In this document: positions 24,907 to 33,906 of the stretch, one piece after another
How positions within the stretch are numbered: position 1 is the stretch's first letter
How the letters are laid out: each line of letters opens with the position of its first letter
Assembly (NCBI GenBank): GCA_949155365.1
Contig: CASCUT010000021.1
Span: 1-36,450, forward strand
From: an uncultured Clostridia bacterium
GTDB lineage: Bacteria > Bacillota > Clostridia > TANB77 > CAG-508
Direction of reading: 5' to 3'
Length of the DNA: 36,450 nt
The notes under the pieces: model-generated
Databases searched by the model: none
Seen by the model: only the letters and a program-made list of their open reading frames with translations
What the model was told of the DNA's origin: nothing
Program-made: the position numbers and the translations under genes

Positions 24907-25245
24907 CTATATAATTTCTTTGGCTTCTCTTTCACTTTTAAAATACAATATCTTTTTTAAGGTTTCTTTCTTTTCCTCTAATGATATTTTATCGTTCTCG
25001 AAGTATCGTTTTGCTATTTGTAAGACTTGTTCTGAATTTAACGCTTTTTTATTAAATAAATTGTCCATGCTGACATCAAAATAGTCACTAATTATTACAG
25101 CATCATATAGACTCATTTCTCTCCTACCTGTTTCCCAACTTGACACCTTAGATCTACTTATATTTAAATCTTCAGCCATCTTTTCTTGCGATACCCCTTT
25201 TAGTATCCTCTGTACTTTCAAATCAACTCCTAATCTTTCATTCAT
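24907..25245 (-). CDS. XRE-family transcription regulator
   Basis: This 112-residue protein has an N-terminal helix-turn-helix of the Cro/CI type (residues 6-60): LKVQRILKGVSQEKMAEDLN, then ISRSKVSSWETGRREMSLYD. A ~40-residue charged tail follows. It probably binds DNA as a dimer and controls its own operon or the adjacent defence genes. It lies 136 bases before the coiled-coil/helicase pair on the same strand and may regulate it. The ATG has a GGAGG site. Its promoter has the shared TTCGACA-N16-TATGAT layout. Confidence 0.9.
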   Translation of the reverse strand: MNERLGVDLKVQRILKGVSQEKMAEDLNISRSKVSSWETGRREMSLYDAVIISDYFDVSMDNLFNKKALNSEQVLQIAKRYFENDKISLEEKKETLKKILYFKSEREAKEII

Positions 25246-25271
25246 TTACTTCCTCCATTTTTTTCATATAT

Positions 25272-25300
25272 ATCATATTTGTTGCAAATATTTTGTCGAA
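25272..25300 (-). promoter_or_regulatory. Promoter of the XRE gene with TTCGACA element
   Basis: On the minus strand TTCGACA (plus 25294-25300), a 16-base spacer and TATGAT (plus 25272-25277) lie just upstream of the XRE start. Position, orientation and spacing match the other three copies. Confidence 0.6.
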
Positions 25301-25380
25301 ATTTGTTTTTTATTATCAAAAAAGCAAAATAATCCTGTAATTTTTAATTACTCTCATACTCTGCTTTTCTTTCGTATACT

Positions 25381-26022
25381 TTATTCTAAATATTCTTTCA
25401 ATCCATCAACTATTTTATAAACTTTTGTCATTGGATTTCTTTGTGATGCATGTCCATCTTTATTTAATTCTTTCATGTACTTGCAATTCTTTATTGCAGT
25501 ATGTAACTTTCCTTCGCTTGTAACCTTATCAAATATATTTGTATCGTTTTTAGTATAATTGCCTAAACCATTTTTCTGAAATTCTTTGCTTAGTTCTTGT
25601 AACACATCATCCTTTGAAACATATCTGTTTATCTTTTTAAAATGTGCCAATAGCCAAAGTTCAAAATTTGGATTAGACCAAGCCACATTATAGTTACAAT
25701 TGTATATTGCTGAATTAAATTGTTCATCATTATAATCATCTTTATCAAATACTACCCAAACTTATCCATATACCTTATTCGCATGGTTAACTGTTTTTTG
25801 AGTATATTTTACTAAAGATGTAGTATTCATTCCTGTCCCTTTTACATCAATATTTGGAATTAAAACATCTACCTTATTACCATACTTTTCATTAATTTTT
25901 CTTTTTAATCCATTAAAATAATTAGGCTCTGTTTTCTTTCCTTCACATACAATTAAGTAATTGGCTGGTGCTTGCCTTTTACTTTTTAATCTATCTTTTC
26001 TTGAAATATTGTTATTTTTCAT
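25381..26022 (-). pseudogene. rloB: RloB-family TOPRIM protein interrupted by TAA
   Basis: A 212-residue RloB frame is split by a TAA at 25762-25764. The first part has RLKSKRQAPANYLIVCEGKK, giving the TOPRIM Glu (E27). After the stop the frame continues VWVVFDKDDYND, holding the TOPRIM D-x-D pair (D93, D95), and then NVAWSNPNFELWLLAHFKKI, a typical RloB block. GAA to TAA or CAA to TAA would account for the break. RloB with its ATPase partner forms the AbiL-type defence pair. It overlaps rloA by 11 bases. As read, the catalytic pair is lost from the N-terminal product, so the system should be off unless the stop is an error. Confidence 0.85.
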
Positions 26023-27247
26023 AATCTATATCAAATTCTTCCAATACTGGAATAGCACCATATCTTCCAGTTAAATAATCTTTATTGTATGTTGCATCAT
26101 TTCTTACTTTTTTACCTGCATTTTTATCATCTTCTAGTATATAATCAGACAATGCATATATTTCCGAAATACCATCTTTATCTTTTTCTGCAAACCATAT
26201 TTCATCTCTTCTTAAAGTTTCTTTATTTAAATTTACTGTATCATGTGTCGAATATATTAACTGCCCATTTCCTTTATTGGTATCACTATTATGGAATAGA
26301 TTAATGATATATCTTGTTAATAAAGGATGTAGTTTTGCATCTAATTCATCGATAAATAATACCATTCCATTTTTTAATGCATCCATAAAGAAATCAAATA
26401 GATGGAACATTTTTCTAGTACCATTTGATTCTAAATAAAATGGCAATGCTTTTAATTCTCCATTTTCTCCTTTATGAATAACTTCAATGTCTATTATTCC
26501 ATTATTGCTTTTTACTGCTTCAATTGAGTCTGGTGTTGTTTTTATCCCTTCAATTCCAGAATCAAAAGTTTTTATAAATTTTAATAATTCCTTTTTATAA
26601 TTTTCATCACTTAATATTTTTAATGAAACTCTATTATTAATAAATCTTTCAAAATTAGGATTACCTAAATCTAAATATGTGCTATTTACAAACCAATCAT
26701 ATACATTATTAAAATTTTCATTATCTTTATCAATTTTGCTATATATATTTAAAAATAAAGTTCTTTCATCTATATTAGCTAATTTAGAAATTTTATTATC
26801 TTTCATCATTTTTATGTTGTTGTTTTCTCTTTCAAATATAAAATAAAATTTATTAACTCTTTTTTCATATAGCCATTCTGAAATTATATTATCTTTTACT
26901 AATTCAAAACCATATTTATATATTTTATTGTTTTTTGCTAATATTTCTACTTCTAAAGCAATTGGATCATTATTTATCATAAAACTATAGACATTTTCTT
27001 CATCTATTGGAGAATTCTTTTTAGAGTCATCACTTACTAGTATTCTTTTTTTCATATAATCAAAAGCTTGTAACACATTAGTTTTTCCACTAGCATTGGC
27101 ACCATAAATTGCAGATACTTTTAAATATTCACCATTTTCTGTTTTTGCCACATTATATTCATGTTCTTTCAATGATGTTGCTTCCATATCTAAACAATTT
27201 TCGTTTTTGAAAGATTTGAAATTTTTAAAATTAAATCTTATTAACAT
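26012..27247 (-). CDS. rloA: RloA-like AAA ATPase (AbiL-type partner of RloB)
   Basis: This 411-residue ABC/SMC-like ATPase starts LIRFNFKNFKSFKNE, with Walker A AIYGANASGKT at 46-56, a signature-like SNGTRKM at 274-280, Walker B VLFIDELDAKLHP at about 296-308, and STHD near 331. This is the RloA/AbiEi-independent ATPase seen beside RloB and near type I restriction loci. It would sense infection and regulate the TOPRIM nuclease. The ATG has an AGGAGG site. It has its own promoter (27273-27301) overlapping the terminator of the preceding hsd operon. The reading frame is intact although its partner is broken. Confidence 0.9.
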   Translation of the reverse strand: MLIRFNFKNFKSFKNENCLDMEATSLKEHEYNVAKTENGEYLKVSAIYGANASGKTNVLQAFDYMKKRILVSDDSKKNSPIDEENVYSFMINNDPIALEVEILAKNNKIYKYGFELVKDNIISEWLYEKRVNKFYFIFERENNNIKMMKDNKISKLANIDERTLFLNIYSKIDKDNENFNNVYDWFVNSTYLDLGNPNFERFINNRVSLKILSDENYKKELLKFIKTFDSGIEGIKTTPDSIEAVKSNNGIIDIEVIHKGENGELKALPFYLESNGTRKMFHLFDFFMDALKNGMVLFIDELDAKLHPLLTRYIINLFHNSDTNKGNGQLIYSTHDTVNLNKETLRRDEIWFAEKDKDGISEIYALSDYILEDDKNAGKKVRNDATYNKDYLTGRYGAIPVLEEFDIDYEK

Positions 27248-27272
27248 TTTAAAATCCTCCTTTACTTTATAT

Positions 27273-27301
27273 ATTATATGCTAAAATTAAAAAAATATCA
27301 A
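27273..27301 (-). promoter_or_regulatory. rloAB promoter
   Basis: On the minus strand TTGATA (plus 27296-27301), 17 bases and TATAAT (plus 27273-27278) precede rloA by about 26 bases. The -35 lies in the right arm of the terminator hairpin, so hairpin and promoter share sequence. Confidence 0.65.
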
Positions 27302-27338
27302 TATTTTTGAGATATTTTCTCAAATTTTATTGATATTT
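27286..27338 (-). terminator. Nested-hairpin terminator of the hsd operon
   Basis: An outer stem pairs AAATATCAATA (27293-27303) with TATTGATATTT (27328-27338). An inner stem pairs TTTGAGA with TCTCAAA (27306-27324). On the minus strand the hairpin is followed by a T7 run. It ends the hsd transcript just before rloA. Confidence 0.7.
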
Positions 27339-27364
27339 TAAATTTTATCATAATTGCTTATTGT

Positions 27365-27411
27365 TTTAAAGTGCAATTTTTGCACTTTAAAATGTTAGAA
27401 TTGCACTTTAA
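27365..27411. repeat. Palindrome plus third copy of TTGCACTTTAA
   Basis: TTTAAAGTGCAA (27365-27376) and TTGCACTTTAAA (27380-27391) form a near-continuous palindrome. A further direct TTGCACTTTAA lies at 27401-27411. No T-run follows on either strand. Three half-sites of one sequence suggest a regulator binding cluster between the hsd operon and rloAB. Confidence 0.55.
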
Positions 27412-27427
27412 GTTTACAATTAACCTT

Positions 27428-27706
27428 CTATTCTACCTTTTGTCTTAAAGGATTTTTACTAAGATTTCTATATTTATTATTTTCCCACTCCTCATATTTT
27501 CTTTTATAATTCTCTTCATCACTTGCTAATACTTCTGTGCCATCATCGAAAATAATTAAAATTTTACTAAAATCATTGCCTCCAAAATGTAAATAGTCAT
27601 GACCACCATCAATATAGCAATTTTCACATTTGCAGTTTACTAAATTATGCACACTTTTTGATTCAATTATATCTCCACAACTTAAACATTTAATTTTCAT
27701 ATTCAA
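27428..27706 (-). CDS. Small zinc-binding protein
   Basis: This 92-residue protein begins MNMKIKCLSCGDIIESKSVH, then LVNCKCENCYIDGGHDYLHF. Two Cys pairs (C-x2-C and C-x-C-x2-C) form a zinc ribbon, followed by GGHDYLH. It resembles small proteins with the CxxCGDIIES start that occur in Bacillota accessory regions, often next to restriction or phage genes. It is last in the hsd operon, its ATG overlapping the stop of the 285-residue gene by four bases. Function is unknown; no enzyme site is seen. Confidence 0.75.
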   Translation of the reverse strand: MNMKIKCLSCGDIIESKSVHNLVNCKCENCYIDGGHDYLHFGGNDFSKILIIFDDGTEVLASDEENYKRKYEEWENNKYRNLSKNPLRQKVE

Positions 27707-28560
27707 TCTCCATTTATAATCTTTAAATTTGTTAACTTTTTAGTAACATCATAATATTCCACTTTAGACAAAACTTTTTCTATTGCTTCTTTACATTTCT
27801 TTTGATTATTTTTGATGTCCATTTCTATATTCATAAATTCTTTTTTTATCTTTCCTTCCATATCCTTATAATACTCTTTATTAATATCTAAAAATGCATA
27901 TTTATTTACTTCTTTTAATTTATTTTTATCTATATTATTACAAAAATAAATTAGGATTAACCTTTCTATAATGTATTTAAGTACCACTGAATCTTGAAAA
28001 GTTTCATCATCTATTATTTTTTCTTCATGTAATATTTCTAAAAATACTATTGGTAAAACCATTATTACATTAAGGTATAATACTATAACATCTACTTTTT
28101 TTCTCTCAAAAAACCTTAGCATATTCCTATGAATTGTCGGATGTGCAAATTTAGATAAAACATTGTATATTTTATTATAATCTTCTTCTATATTTTTATA
28201 TCTTTTTAAGATTATATCTCTTAAATATCTTTGTGATAAATAGTCTTTTTCTTTTCTATTTAGCCTTTTTCTTTCAATATAACGTTCATAGCTATCTTCT
28301 CTACAATATTCTTTTCTAACATTTGCATTTATTCTAATTCCAAATAGCATCATCATTAATTCAAAGGCATTTCTAGTTAGAACTATTCCATCCAATAATT
28401 TATTATTATCTACAAGCCTATACGCACGTTTATAAGTATCAATACAATCATTAAATAATTCAATTTCTATAGAATCATTTATCTTTCCTTTAGCTTCTTG
28501 TAATTTGTTTATGAATATATTGTTTATATCCTCAAAAACATCTTTTATCTCATTATTCAT
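27703..28560 (-). CDS. Unknown all-helical protein of the hsd operon (HEPN-like?)
   Basis: This 285-residue protein is almost entirely helical, with NRKEKDYLSQRYLRDIILKR and a short NVLSKFAHPTIHRNM motif. An N-terminal Arg-rich face (LTRNAFELMMML) precedes it. The helical shape and the (S/T)-x-x-x-H-P segment recall HEPN-like or DUF5677-type proteins, but the R-x4-6-H ribonuclease motif cannot be placed with confidence. A hydrophobic stretch (VIVLYLNVIMVLPIVFLEIL) may be a membrane segment or buried helix. The ATG directly abuts the hsdR stop, so it is coupled to restriction genes and may modulate them or act as a back-up abortive effector. Confidence 0.7.
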   Translation of the reverse strand: MNNEIKDVFEDINNIFINKLQEAKGKINDSIEIELFNDCIDTYKRAYRLVDNNKLLDGIVLTRNAFELMMMLFGIRINANVRKEYCREDSYERYIERKRLNRKEKDYLSQRYLRDIILKRYKNIEEDYNKIYNVLSKFAHPTIHRNMLRFFERKKVDVIVLYLNVIMVLPIVFLEILHEEKIIDDETFQDSVVLKYIIERLILIYFCNNIDKNKLKEVNKYAFLDINKEYYKDMEGKIKKEFMNIEMDIKNNQKKCKEAIEKVLSKVEYYDVTKKLTNLKIINGD

Positions 28561-31500
28561 TTATCCTACCATCATCTCTTTACATTTCAATTCGGCTTGT
28601 CTTATTACAGTTTGAATTGCTTTTTCGCTCTTATTGGGTGGATAATTATATTTAATAAGTAACTTCTTAATTTCAATTCTCATTCTTGCTCTCGCATCAG
28701 TTTTAATATCCCAATCTATTGTCATATTACTATTAATTGTTTCTACAAGTTCTTTTGCTATTTGAACTAAGATTTCATCTTTCATTAATTCTTTAACTTC
28801 TGGATCATTTCCCAAAGCATCAAAAAAGGCTTTTTCTTCTATTGATAAATTATATTCGTTTCCTGCTTTTAATTCTTCCTCAATTTCATTTTTCAAATTA
28901 ATCATTTCTTGAATGATTTTTTCAATATCTTCTACGCTTGTTCTTTCGTTATATGTAGCTGCAATTTTTTGAAATTTAGTTGAGAATTTTTCCATCATAA
29001 CAATGTTTTTCTTTCCCACCTGCTCAACATACTCTTTCAATGCTCTATTTAAAACTTCTACTGCAATATTTTTCTTTTGCATCTTTGCAAGTTTATTCAA
29101 TATTTCATTACTTAATAAAGCTAATTGGTTACTATTATGAACTTCGCCTATTTGTAGCATTTCATCATCTTGTATTGCTCTTTCTAACATCTTAGCCACA
29201 TTTTCATTTATTTCTTTTACATCTATTTTTTCTCCAGCTAGTTTAGAAATAAATGATCTTACAGATATAAAGAATAGTACTTCATCTTTTAATTCTTGTG
29301 ATAAAGCTCCTGTACATAAAGCATATAAACTCTTAACATCATAACTATATCTCATAAATGTTTTTTTAATTTCTTCTGTTTTTAACATCCAGTTTGCTCC
29401 AGCCATAATAATTTCATATTTATCACTATCTGTTGTAGTAGCAAAATGCCCATATTCAAAACATTTAAACAAATCTCTAATTAGTTCTACTTTATCAATT
29501 AAAACTTTTACTAGTTCAGCATTATCTACTATCTTGCCTTGATCTCTTTTTGTATATGTTTTTAAAGCATCTAATAGCCATCTTTTTAACCCAATATAAT
29601 CTACTATTAATCCACCTGTTTTATCTTTATAAACTCTATTTACTCTTGCTATTGCCTGCATTAAATTATGTGCTTTCATAGGCTTGTCTATATACATAGT
29701 TCCAAGCCCAGGCACATCAAATCCTGTTAGCCACATATCTACTACTATTGCTATTTTAAAATCAGAATCCATATCTTTGAACTCTACTTCTAATTTCTTT
29801 TTATCCATTTTAGAGCCTATAGCTTTTTGCATCTCTTCATCATCTTTATTATTTGATGTTATTATCATATTGATTTTGTTTTTCCATTCTGGTTTTAACT
29901 CTAAAAATTTCTTATACATTATATATGCAGATGTTCTTGAATATGCGACTACCATAACCTTATTTGCAATACTTGATTCTATTTCTTCATAGTGGTTAAT
30001 AATATCTCTAACTATCATTTCAAGCCTGTCTGGATCTTCTATAATCTGTTTCATTGTAGCCATTGCTTTTTTAGATTCTGCTATTTTATATTCTTCCACC
30101 CCATCTTCTTTTTCAAGCATATTATAGTAATCATCTATTTCATCTAAGATTTTTTGGTTTAGTCCAACTCTTGCCATTCTTGATTCATACATAATTGGTA
30201 CAGTTGACCCATCCATTATAGCTTGTGTCATGTCATAGACATCTATAATATTTCCAAATATGTTTGTTGTAGATTTATCCTTTGTTTCTACTGGTGTTCC
30301 AGTAAATCCAATATATGTAGCATTTGGAAAAGCATCATGTAAATATTTTGCAGTTCCATATTTTTTATATGCTTCCATTTTTTCTTTGTCGAATTTAATA
30401 GTTGCATCTAATCCATAATGACTTCTATGTGCTTCATCAACTAATACCAGAATATCATCCCTTTGACTAAATACACCCATTTCTTCTTCAAATTTTTGCA
30501 AAGTAGTAAAGAATATTCCTCCTGATTTTCTTGCATTTAGTTTTTCATTTAAATCTTCTCTACTTTCTATCTGTACTGGATCTTGTTTTAGATATGCTGA
30601 ACATTTTGCAAATGTAGTAAACAGTTGGTTATCTAAATCATTTCTATCTGTTACAACTACTATACTAGGATTATTTAACGATTTTATCATGTTTCCAGCA
30701 TAAAATACCATTGAAAAACTTTTTCCGCTTCCCTGTGTATGCCATAAAAGTCCTGCTTTTCCTGTTCTGTTATCTATTGCCGTTTCTGTACTTGCAATTG
30801 CTTTCTTAACTCCAAAGTATTGATGATATGCTGATAAAATTTTAAAATCTTCACTCCATAATATAAAGTTACTAATTATATCTAATATTCTATCTTTTCT
30901 AAACATTCCATTAAATAGCGTTTGATGTGTTGGCATATTCTCTAATACTTCATCTGAATCTTCTATCTTTTTCCATTCTGAAAATCTACTCCACGGACTT
31001 GTTATTGTTCCAGCTCTTGCCTGTACTCCATCACTTACTACCATAAATTGATTATAATAAAATAATGTTGGTATATGTACTTCTTGATATCCTTTTAATT
31101 GGTTGTATCCATCAATTAGTTTAACTTCTTCTCTTATTGTTGATTTTAGTTCTATTACAACTAGGGGCATACCATTTATAAATATAATAATATCAGGTCT
31201 TTTTTCGCTATGTTCGATGATTGTATATTGATTTATTACTTTGAATGTATTATTTTGAATATTGTTTAAATCTAATATTTTAACAGTTTTATATTTAGTT
31301 TCTCCATTTTCTTGAATAGGCACAGGTATTCCCTCTAGCAAATATTTTGTAAATTGCTTATTATTTAATATAGTATTATTATAGTCTAAATTTCTAATAA
31401 GTCTTAATGCTTCTTGTATTTGTTCTGATTTGATACCCTTATTTATTGTTTCTATTGATTGAACTATGTCTTCTTCTAACAAGACTTTAGAGAAGTCTGT

Positions 31501-31590
31501 TCTATTCATTTCATATCCATTTATACATTCATATCCTAGATTTCGTAACATCTCCATTGTTACTTTTTCTAATGTTTCTTCATCAAACAT
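28561..31590 (-). CDS. hsdR: Type I restriction subunit HsdR
   Basis: This 1009-residue motor-nuclease cuts unmethylated DNA after translocation. The N-terminal nuclease has RPDIIIFINGMPLVVIELKS, giving D133 and E147-x-K149. The SF2 motor has TQGSGKS at 285-291, DEAH at 385-388, FTGTP near 425 and a late QAIARVNR motif. All catalytic residues are present and length is standard. The ATG has a GGGGG site. It follows the AbiTii-like gene by 10 bases. With hsdM and hsdS intact upstream, this should be a working type I system. Confidence 0.96.
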   Translation of the reverse strand: MFDEETLEKVTMEMLRNLGYECINGYEMNRTDFSKVLLEEDIVQSIETINKGIKSEQIQEALRLIRNLDYNNTILNNKQFTKYLLEGIPVPIQENGETKYKTVKILDLNNIQNNTFKVINQYTIIEHSEKRPDIIIFINGMPLVVIELKSTIREEVKLIDGYNQLKGYQEVHIPTLFYYNQFMVVSDGVQARAGTITSPWSRFSEWKKIEDSDEVLENMPTHQTLFNGMFRKDRILDIISNFILWSEDFKILSAYHQYFGVKKAIASTETAIDNRTGKAGLLWHTQGSGKSFSMVFYAGNMIKSLNNPSIVVVTDRNDLDNQLFTTFAKCSAYLKQDPVQIESREDLNEKLNARKSGGIFFTTLQKFEEEMGVFSQRDDILVLVDEAHRSHYGLDATIKFDKEKMEAYKKYGTAKYLHDAFPNATYIGFTGTPVETKDKSTTNIFGNIIDVYDMTQAIMDGSTVPIMYESRMARVGLNQKILDEIDDYYNMLEKEDGVEEYKIAESKKAMATMKQIIEDPDRLEMIVRDIINHYEEIESSIANKVMVVAYSRTSAYIMYKKFLELKPEWKNKINMIITSNNKDDEEMQKAIGSKMDKKKLEVEFKDMDSDFKIAIVVDMWLTGFDVPGLGTMYIDKPMKAHNLMQAIARVNRVYKDKTGGLIVDYIGLKRWLLDALKTYTKRDQGKIVDNAELVKVLIDKVELIRDLFKCFEYGHFATTTDSDKYEIIMAGANWMLKTEEIKKTFMRYSYDVKSLYALCTGALSQELKDEVLFFISVRSFISKLAGEKIDVKEINENVAKMLERAIQDDEMLQIGEVHNSNQLALLSNEILNKLAKMQKKNIAVEVLNRALKEYVEQVGKKNIVMMEKFSTKFQKIAATYNERTSVEDIEKIIQEMINLKNEIEEELKAGNEYNLSIEEKAFFDALGNDPEVKELMKDEILVQIAKELVETINSNMTIDWDIKTDARARMRIEIKKLLIKYNYPPNKSEKAIQTVIRQAELKCKEMMVG

Positions 31591-31600
31591 AATTTGCCCC

Positions 31601-32593
31601 CTAAATTATAATAACACTTGATATAATATCTCCTAAACAAATATAAGTATGAATTATTATTTGTTGTATCTCTCTATATGTTATATCATTATGAACTCCA
31701 TTGCATATTTTATCATTCAACTTATTAATCCAGGAAATTGTATCTTCTATATGTTTATTCGATAATTTATCAATATTATCCAAACAAACGGTTAATCTAT
31801 TAATATATTTATCCCCAGTAATATTTACATCTTTTCCTGATTTTACTTTTATCATCTCTTTATCATAACTTGGGTACATTTTTTCAAATAGATTATCTGC
31901 CACACTTTTAAATAATTTTCTGCAAGTATCTGCCGCTTGAGACCAACTTTCTTTATTGTCTTCTGAAAGTCTATCATATATAGCAGATAATTTTTCATCA
32001 CTATCTCCAATAATATTAGATAATTTATTATCCACAGTTTCTCTATACTCTCCAAATATATCTTCAGCAGATTTTGAAAAACCAATTTCCATATTAATAT
32101 TTAGTGCATATTTATAATATTCTCCTTTAAGAATTCCTAGTTTTCTTTTATTTTCAGATATTATATTTGTAATCGCACTACCACTAATCGCTACAGATTC
32201 TGTTAGATTATGCATAGCAACACTAGCATATTCTCCAGCAACTGATGCACCTTGCGTAGTCATATTATTAATACGTTTCATATTTGATTCTATTATGCCA
32301 TTTATTTCTTCTGGTAAATCTACAAAAATATATTCCTTTTTATCTTTATTGTTTATATAACTTCTTCCATGTGCCTTTGCAATTGAAAAAGCCTCTCTAT
32401 CAATCTTTCCATCATCGTTTCTTTTATATCCTTTTATTTCATATTGAAGCCATGTCATTCCCTCATTATCATTCATTAAGCTAGCCAATCTAAGACATTT
32501 TAGTGCTATAGATTCTAAAGAATCTTCTTCTAGTTCTATTTTTTCTAATATTTCTTCTGACAATTCTAACGCCTTTTGTAATTTTTGATTCAT
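31601..32593 (-). CDS. AbiTii-like abortive-infection protein inside the hsd operon
   Basis: This 330-residue protein has an N-terminal region like AbiTii: LESIALKCLRLASLMNDNEG and MTWLQYEIKGYKR, a helical pair ending in W-L-x-(Y)-E-(I/L)-x-G-Y. A middle segment with small residues (GASVAGEYASVAMHNLTESV) follows. The C-terminal half is helical (DNLFEKMYPSYDKEMIK). AbiTii proteins cause growth arrest on phage infection; their mechanism is not fixed. Placement between hsdS and hsdR in the same transcript suggests a backup to restriction. The ATG has an AGAGGT site. It is 44 bases after hsdS and 10 before hsdR. Confidence 0.75.
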   Translation of the reverse strand: MNQKLQKALELSEEILEKIELEEDSLESIALKCLRLASLMNDNEGMTWLQYEIKGYKRNDDGKIDREAFSIAKAHGRSYINNKDKKEYIFVDLPEEINGIIESNMKRINNMTTQGASVAGEYASVAMHNLTESVAISGSAITNIISENKRKLGILKGEYYKYALNINMEIGFSKSAEDIFGEYRETVDNKLSNIIGDSDEKLSAIYDRLSEDNKESWSQAADTCRKLFKSVADNLFEKMYPSYDKEMIKVKSGKDVNITGDKYINRLTVCLDNIDKLSNKHIEDTISWINKLNDKICNGVHNDITYREIQQIIIHTYICLGDIISSVIII

Positions 32594-32637
32594 AGTCTAC
32601 CTCTTTCTTATTATAATCAAATAACTATTTGTATGAG

Positions 32638-33906
32638 TTAAATTTCTACATTTTCTAAGTCAATTTTGCCATTCATTAGTTTTGGTAGTAAGGTATCTCT
32701 CAATTTTTGTAATGAGTCATTTTCTAATATATTGTTTTCTATTCTTTCAAAGATTGGATTAACAATTTGAGAAAACTTCTCCATTATTTCATCTGTTCCA
32801 ACTAAAATTTTTAATTCATTAATATGTCCCGTATTTACATATTTTTGTACGCTTCCTAAAGCCTTTGCTTTTAATTCATCAAGTATTTTACTGCTATTTA
32901 AGACAGTATATAAATAATTAACATTTATTTTACTTCTAATTCTGTACATTCTTTGATTTAATAAATATTGTTTATTCTCATAAATTTTTCCTGTTTTCCC
33001 AAGCAAATCCATTGTAGCCTTTCTATCTGTCATAACCATAACTAAATCATTTTTATACAATCCATATTTACTATATTTTGGGTTATATTGTAGTCTTTCC
33101 TGTGATATATATTTATCTGCATTTGTATAAATAAATGAGCCGTTAATATTTACATTACCTAAATCAACAACCATAATTCCTGATTCATCATAACCATCTT
33201 TGTAAAAGGCATTACCATTTTGACATTCTGCAACTTCATCAAGCCTCATTATTTGCCAATCCACTGGAATTTGTTCTCCATTAACTTCTTTAAATGTTCC
33301 ATTTGCTGATTTATATTCCAAACCATCACTATTTGGAAATTCAAAATCAACAAACCATCTTTTAAATAATTCCTGTGATAATTCATACAAATTATCATTT
33401 GTTCGAGTATTAAACTGTATTTTTTCATCAATCTTTGATAAAATTTTTCCAATTTTCACCTGTTCATTATATTCAGGTAACAACATTTCTGCATTTCTTA
33501 CTACATCTAGTTGTACTCTTTGTCTTCCTGATGTTCCTGTCATTGATTTTATTGCTATATTTCTAAACTCAGGACTGATTCCTAAGTAATAAATAAAATC
33601 TTCATCTGATATATTCTTTTTAGACCTCATAACAATATACTCTGTAGATCCAAACCCAATTTCATCTTTATCTAATATTGACACTTTTGATGTTTTTCCA
33701 TTTTCCAAACAAGGAGTTATTCTGGCTACCAAGGTATCACCATTCTTAAACTTCATTCCGCCATTATATTCTTCTAATTCATATGAACTTATATATTTAG
33801 AAAACACACCCAATTTATCCATTGGAATCTTTTTGCATAATGTTCCTTTTTTTATTACTTCAGTTGGATTAAATTCTATAATCTCCTCTAATCTTTTATA
33901 TTTCAT
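32638..33906 (-). CDS. hsdS: Type I restriction specificity subunit HsdS
   Basis: This ~422-residue protein has the two-TRD layout. The first domain begins MKYKRLEEIIEFNPTEVI; a conserved helical spacer follows near residues 170-200 (ILSKIDEKIQFNTRTNDNLY, then ELFKRWFVDFEFPNS). The second domain starts QIMRLDEVAECQNG and the C-terminal helix has ENDSLQKLRDTLLPKLMNGK. It sets the recognition sequence, which cannot be read here. I chose the ATG at 33904-33906 because GGAG lies nine bases before it; a TTG six bases upstream is the alternative. It overlaps the end of hsdM, giving coupling. Confidence 0.94.
   Translation of the reverse strand: MKYKRLEEIIEFNPTEVIKKGTLCKKIPMDKLGVFSKYISSYELEEYNGGMKFKNGDTLVARITPCLENGKTSKVSILDKDEIGFGSTEYIVMRSKKNISDEDFIYYLGISPEFRNIAIKSMTGTSGRQRVQLDVVRNAEMLLPEYNEQVKIGKILSKIDEKIQFNTRTNDNLYELSQELFKRWFVDFEFPNSDGLEYKSANGTFKEVNGEQIPVDWQIMRLDEVAECQNGNAFYKDGYDESGIMVVDLGNVNINGSFIYTNADKYISQERLQYNPKYSKYGLYKNDLVMVMTDRKATMDLLGKTGKIYENKQYLLNQRMYRIRSKINVNYLYTVLNSSKILDELKAKALGSVQKYVNTGHINELKILVGTDEIMEKFSQIVNPIFERIENNILENDSLQKLRDTLLPKLMNGKIDLENVEI

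Noticed and set aside
31852-32085. 77-residue ORF inside the AbiTii-like gene
   Set aside because: Same strand but different frame, no ribosome site, fully inside a better gene.
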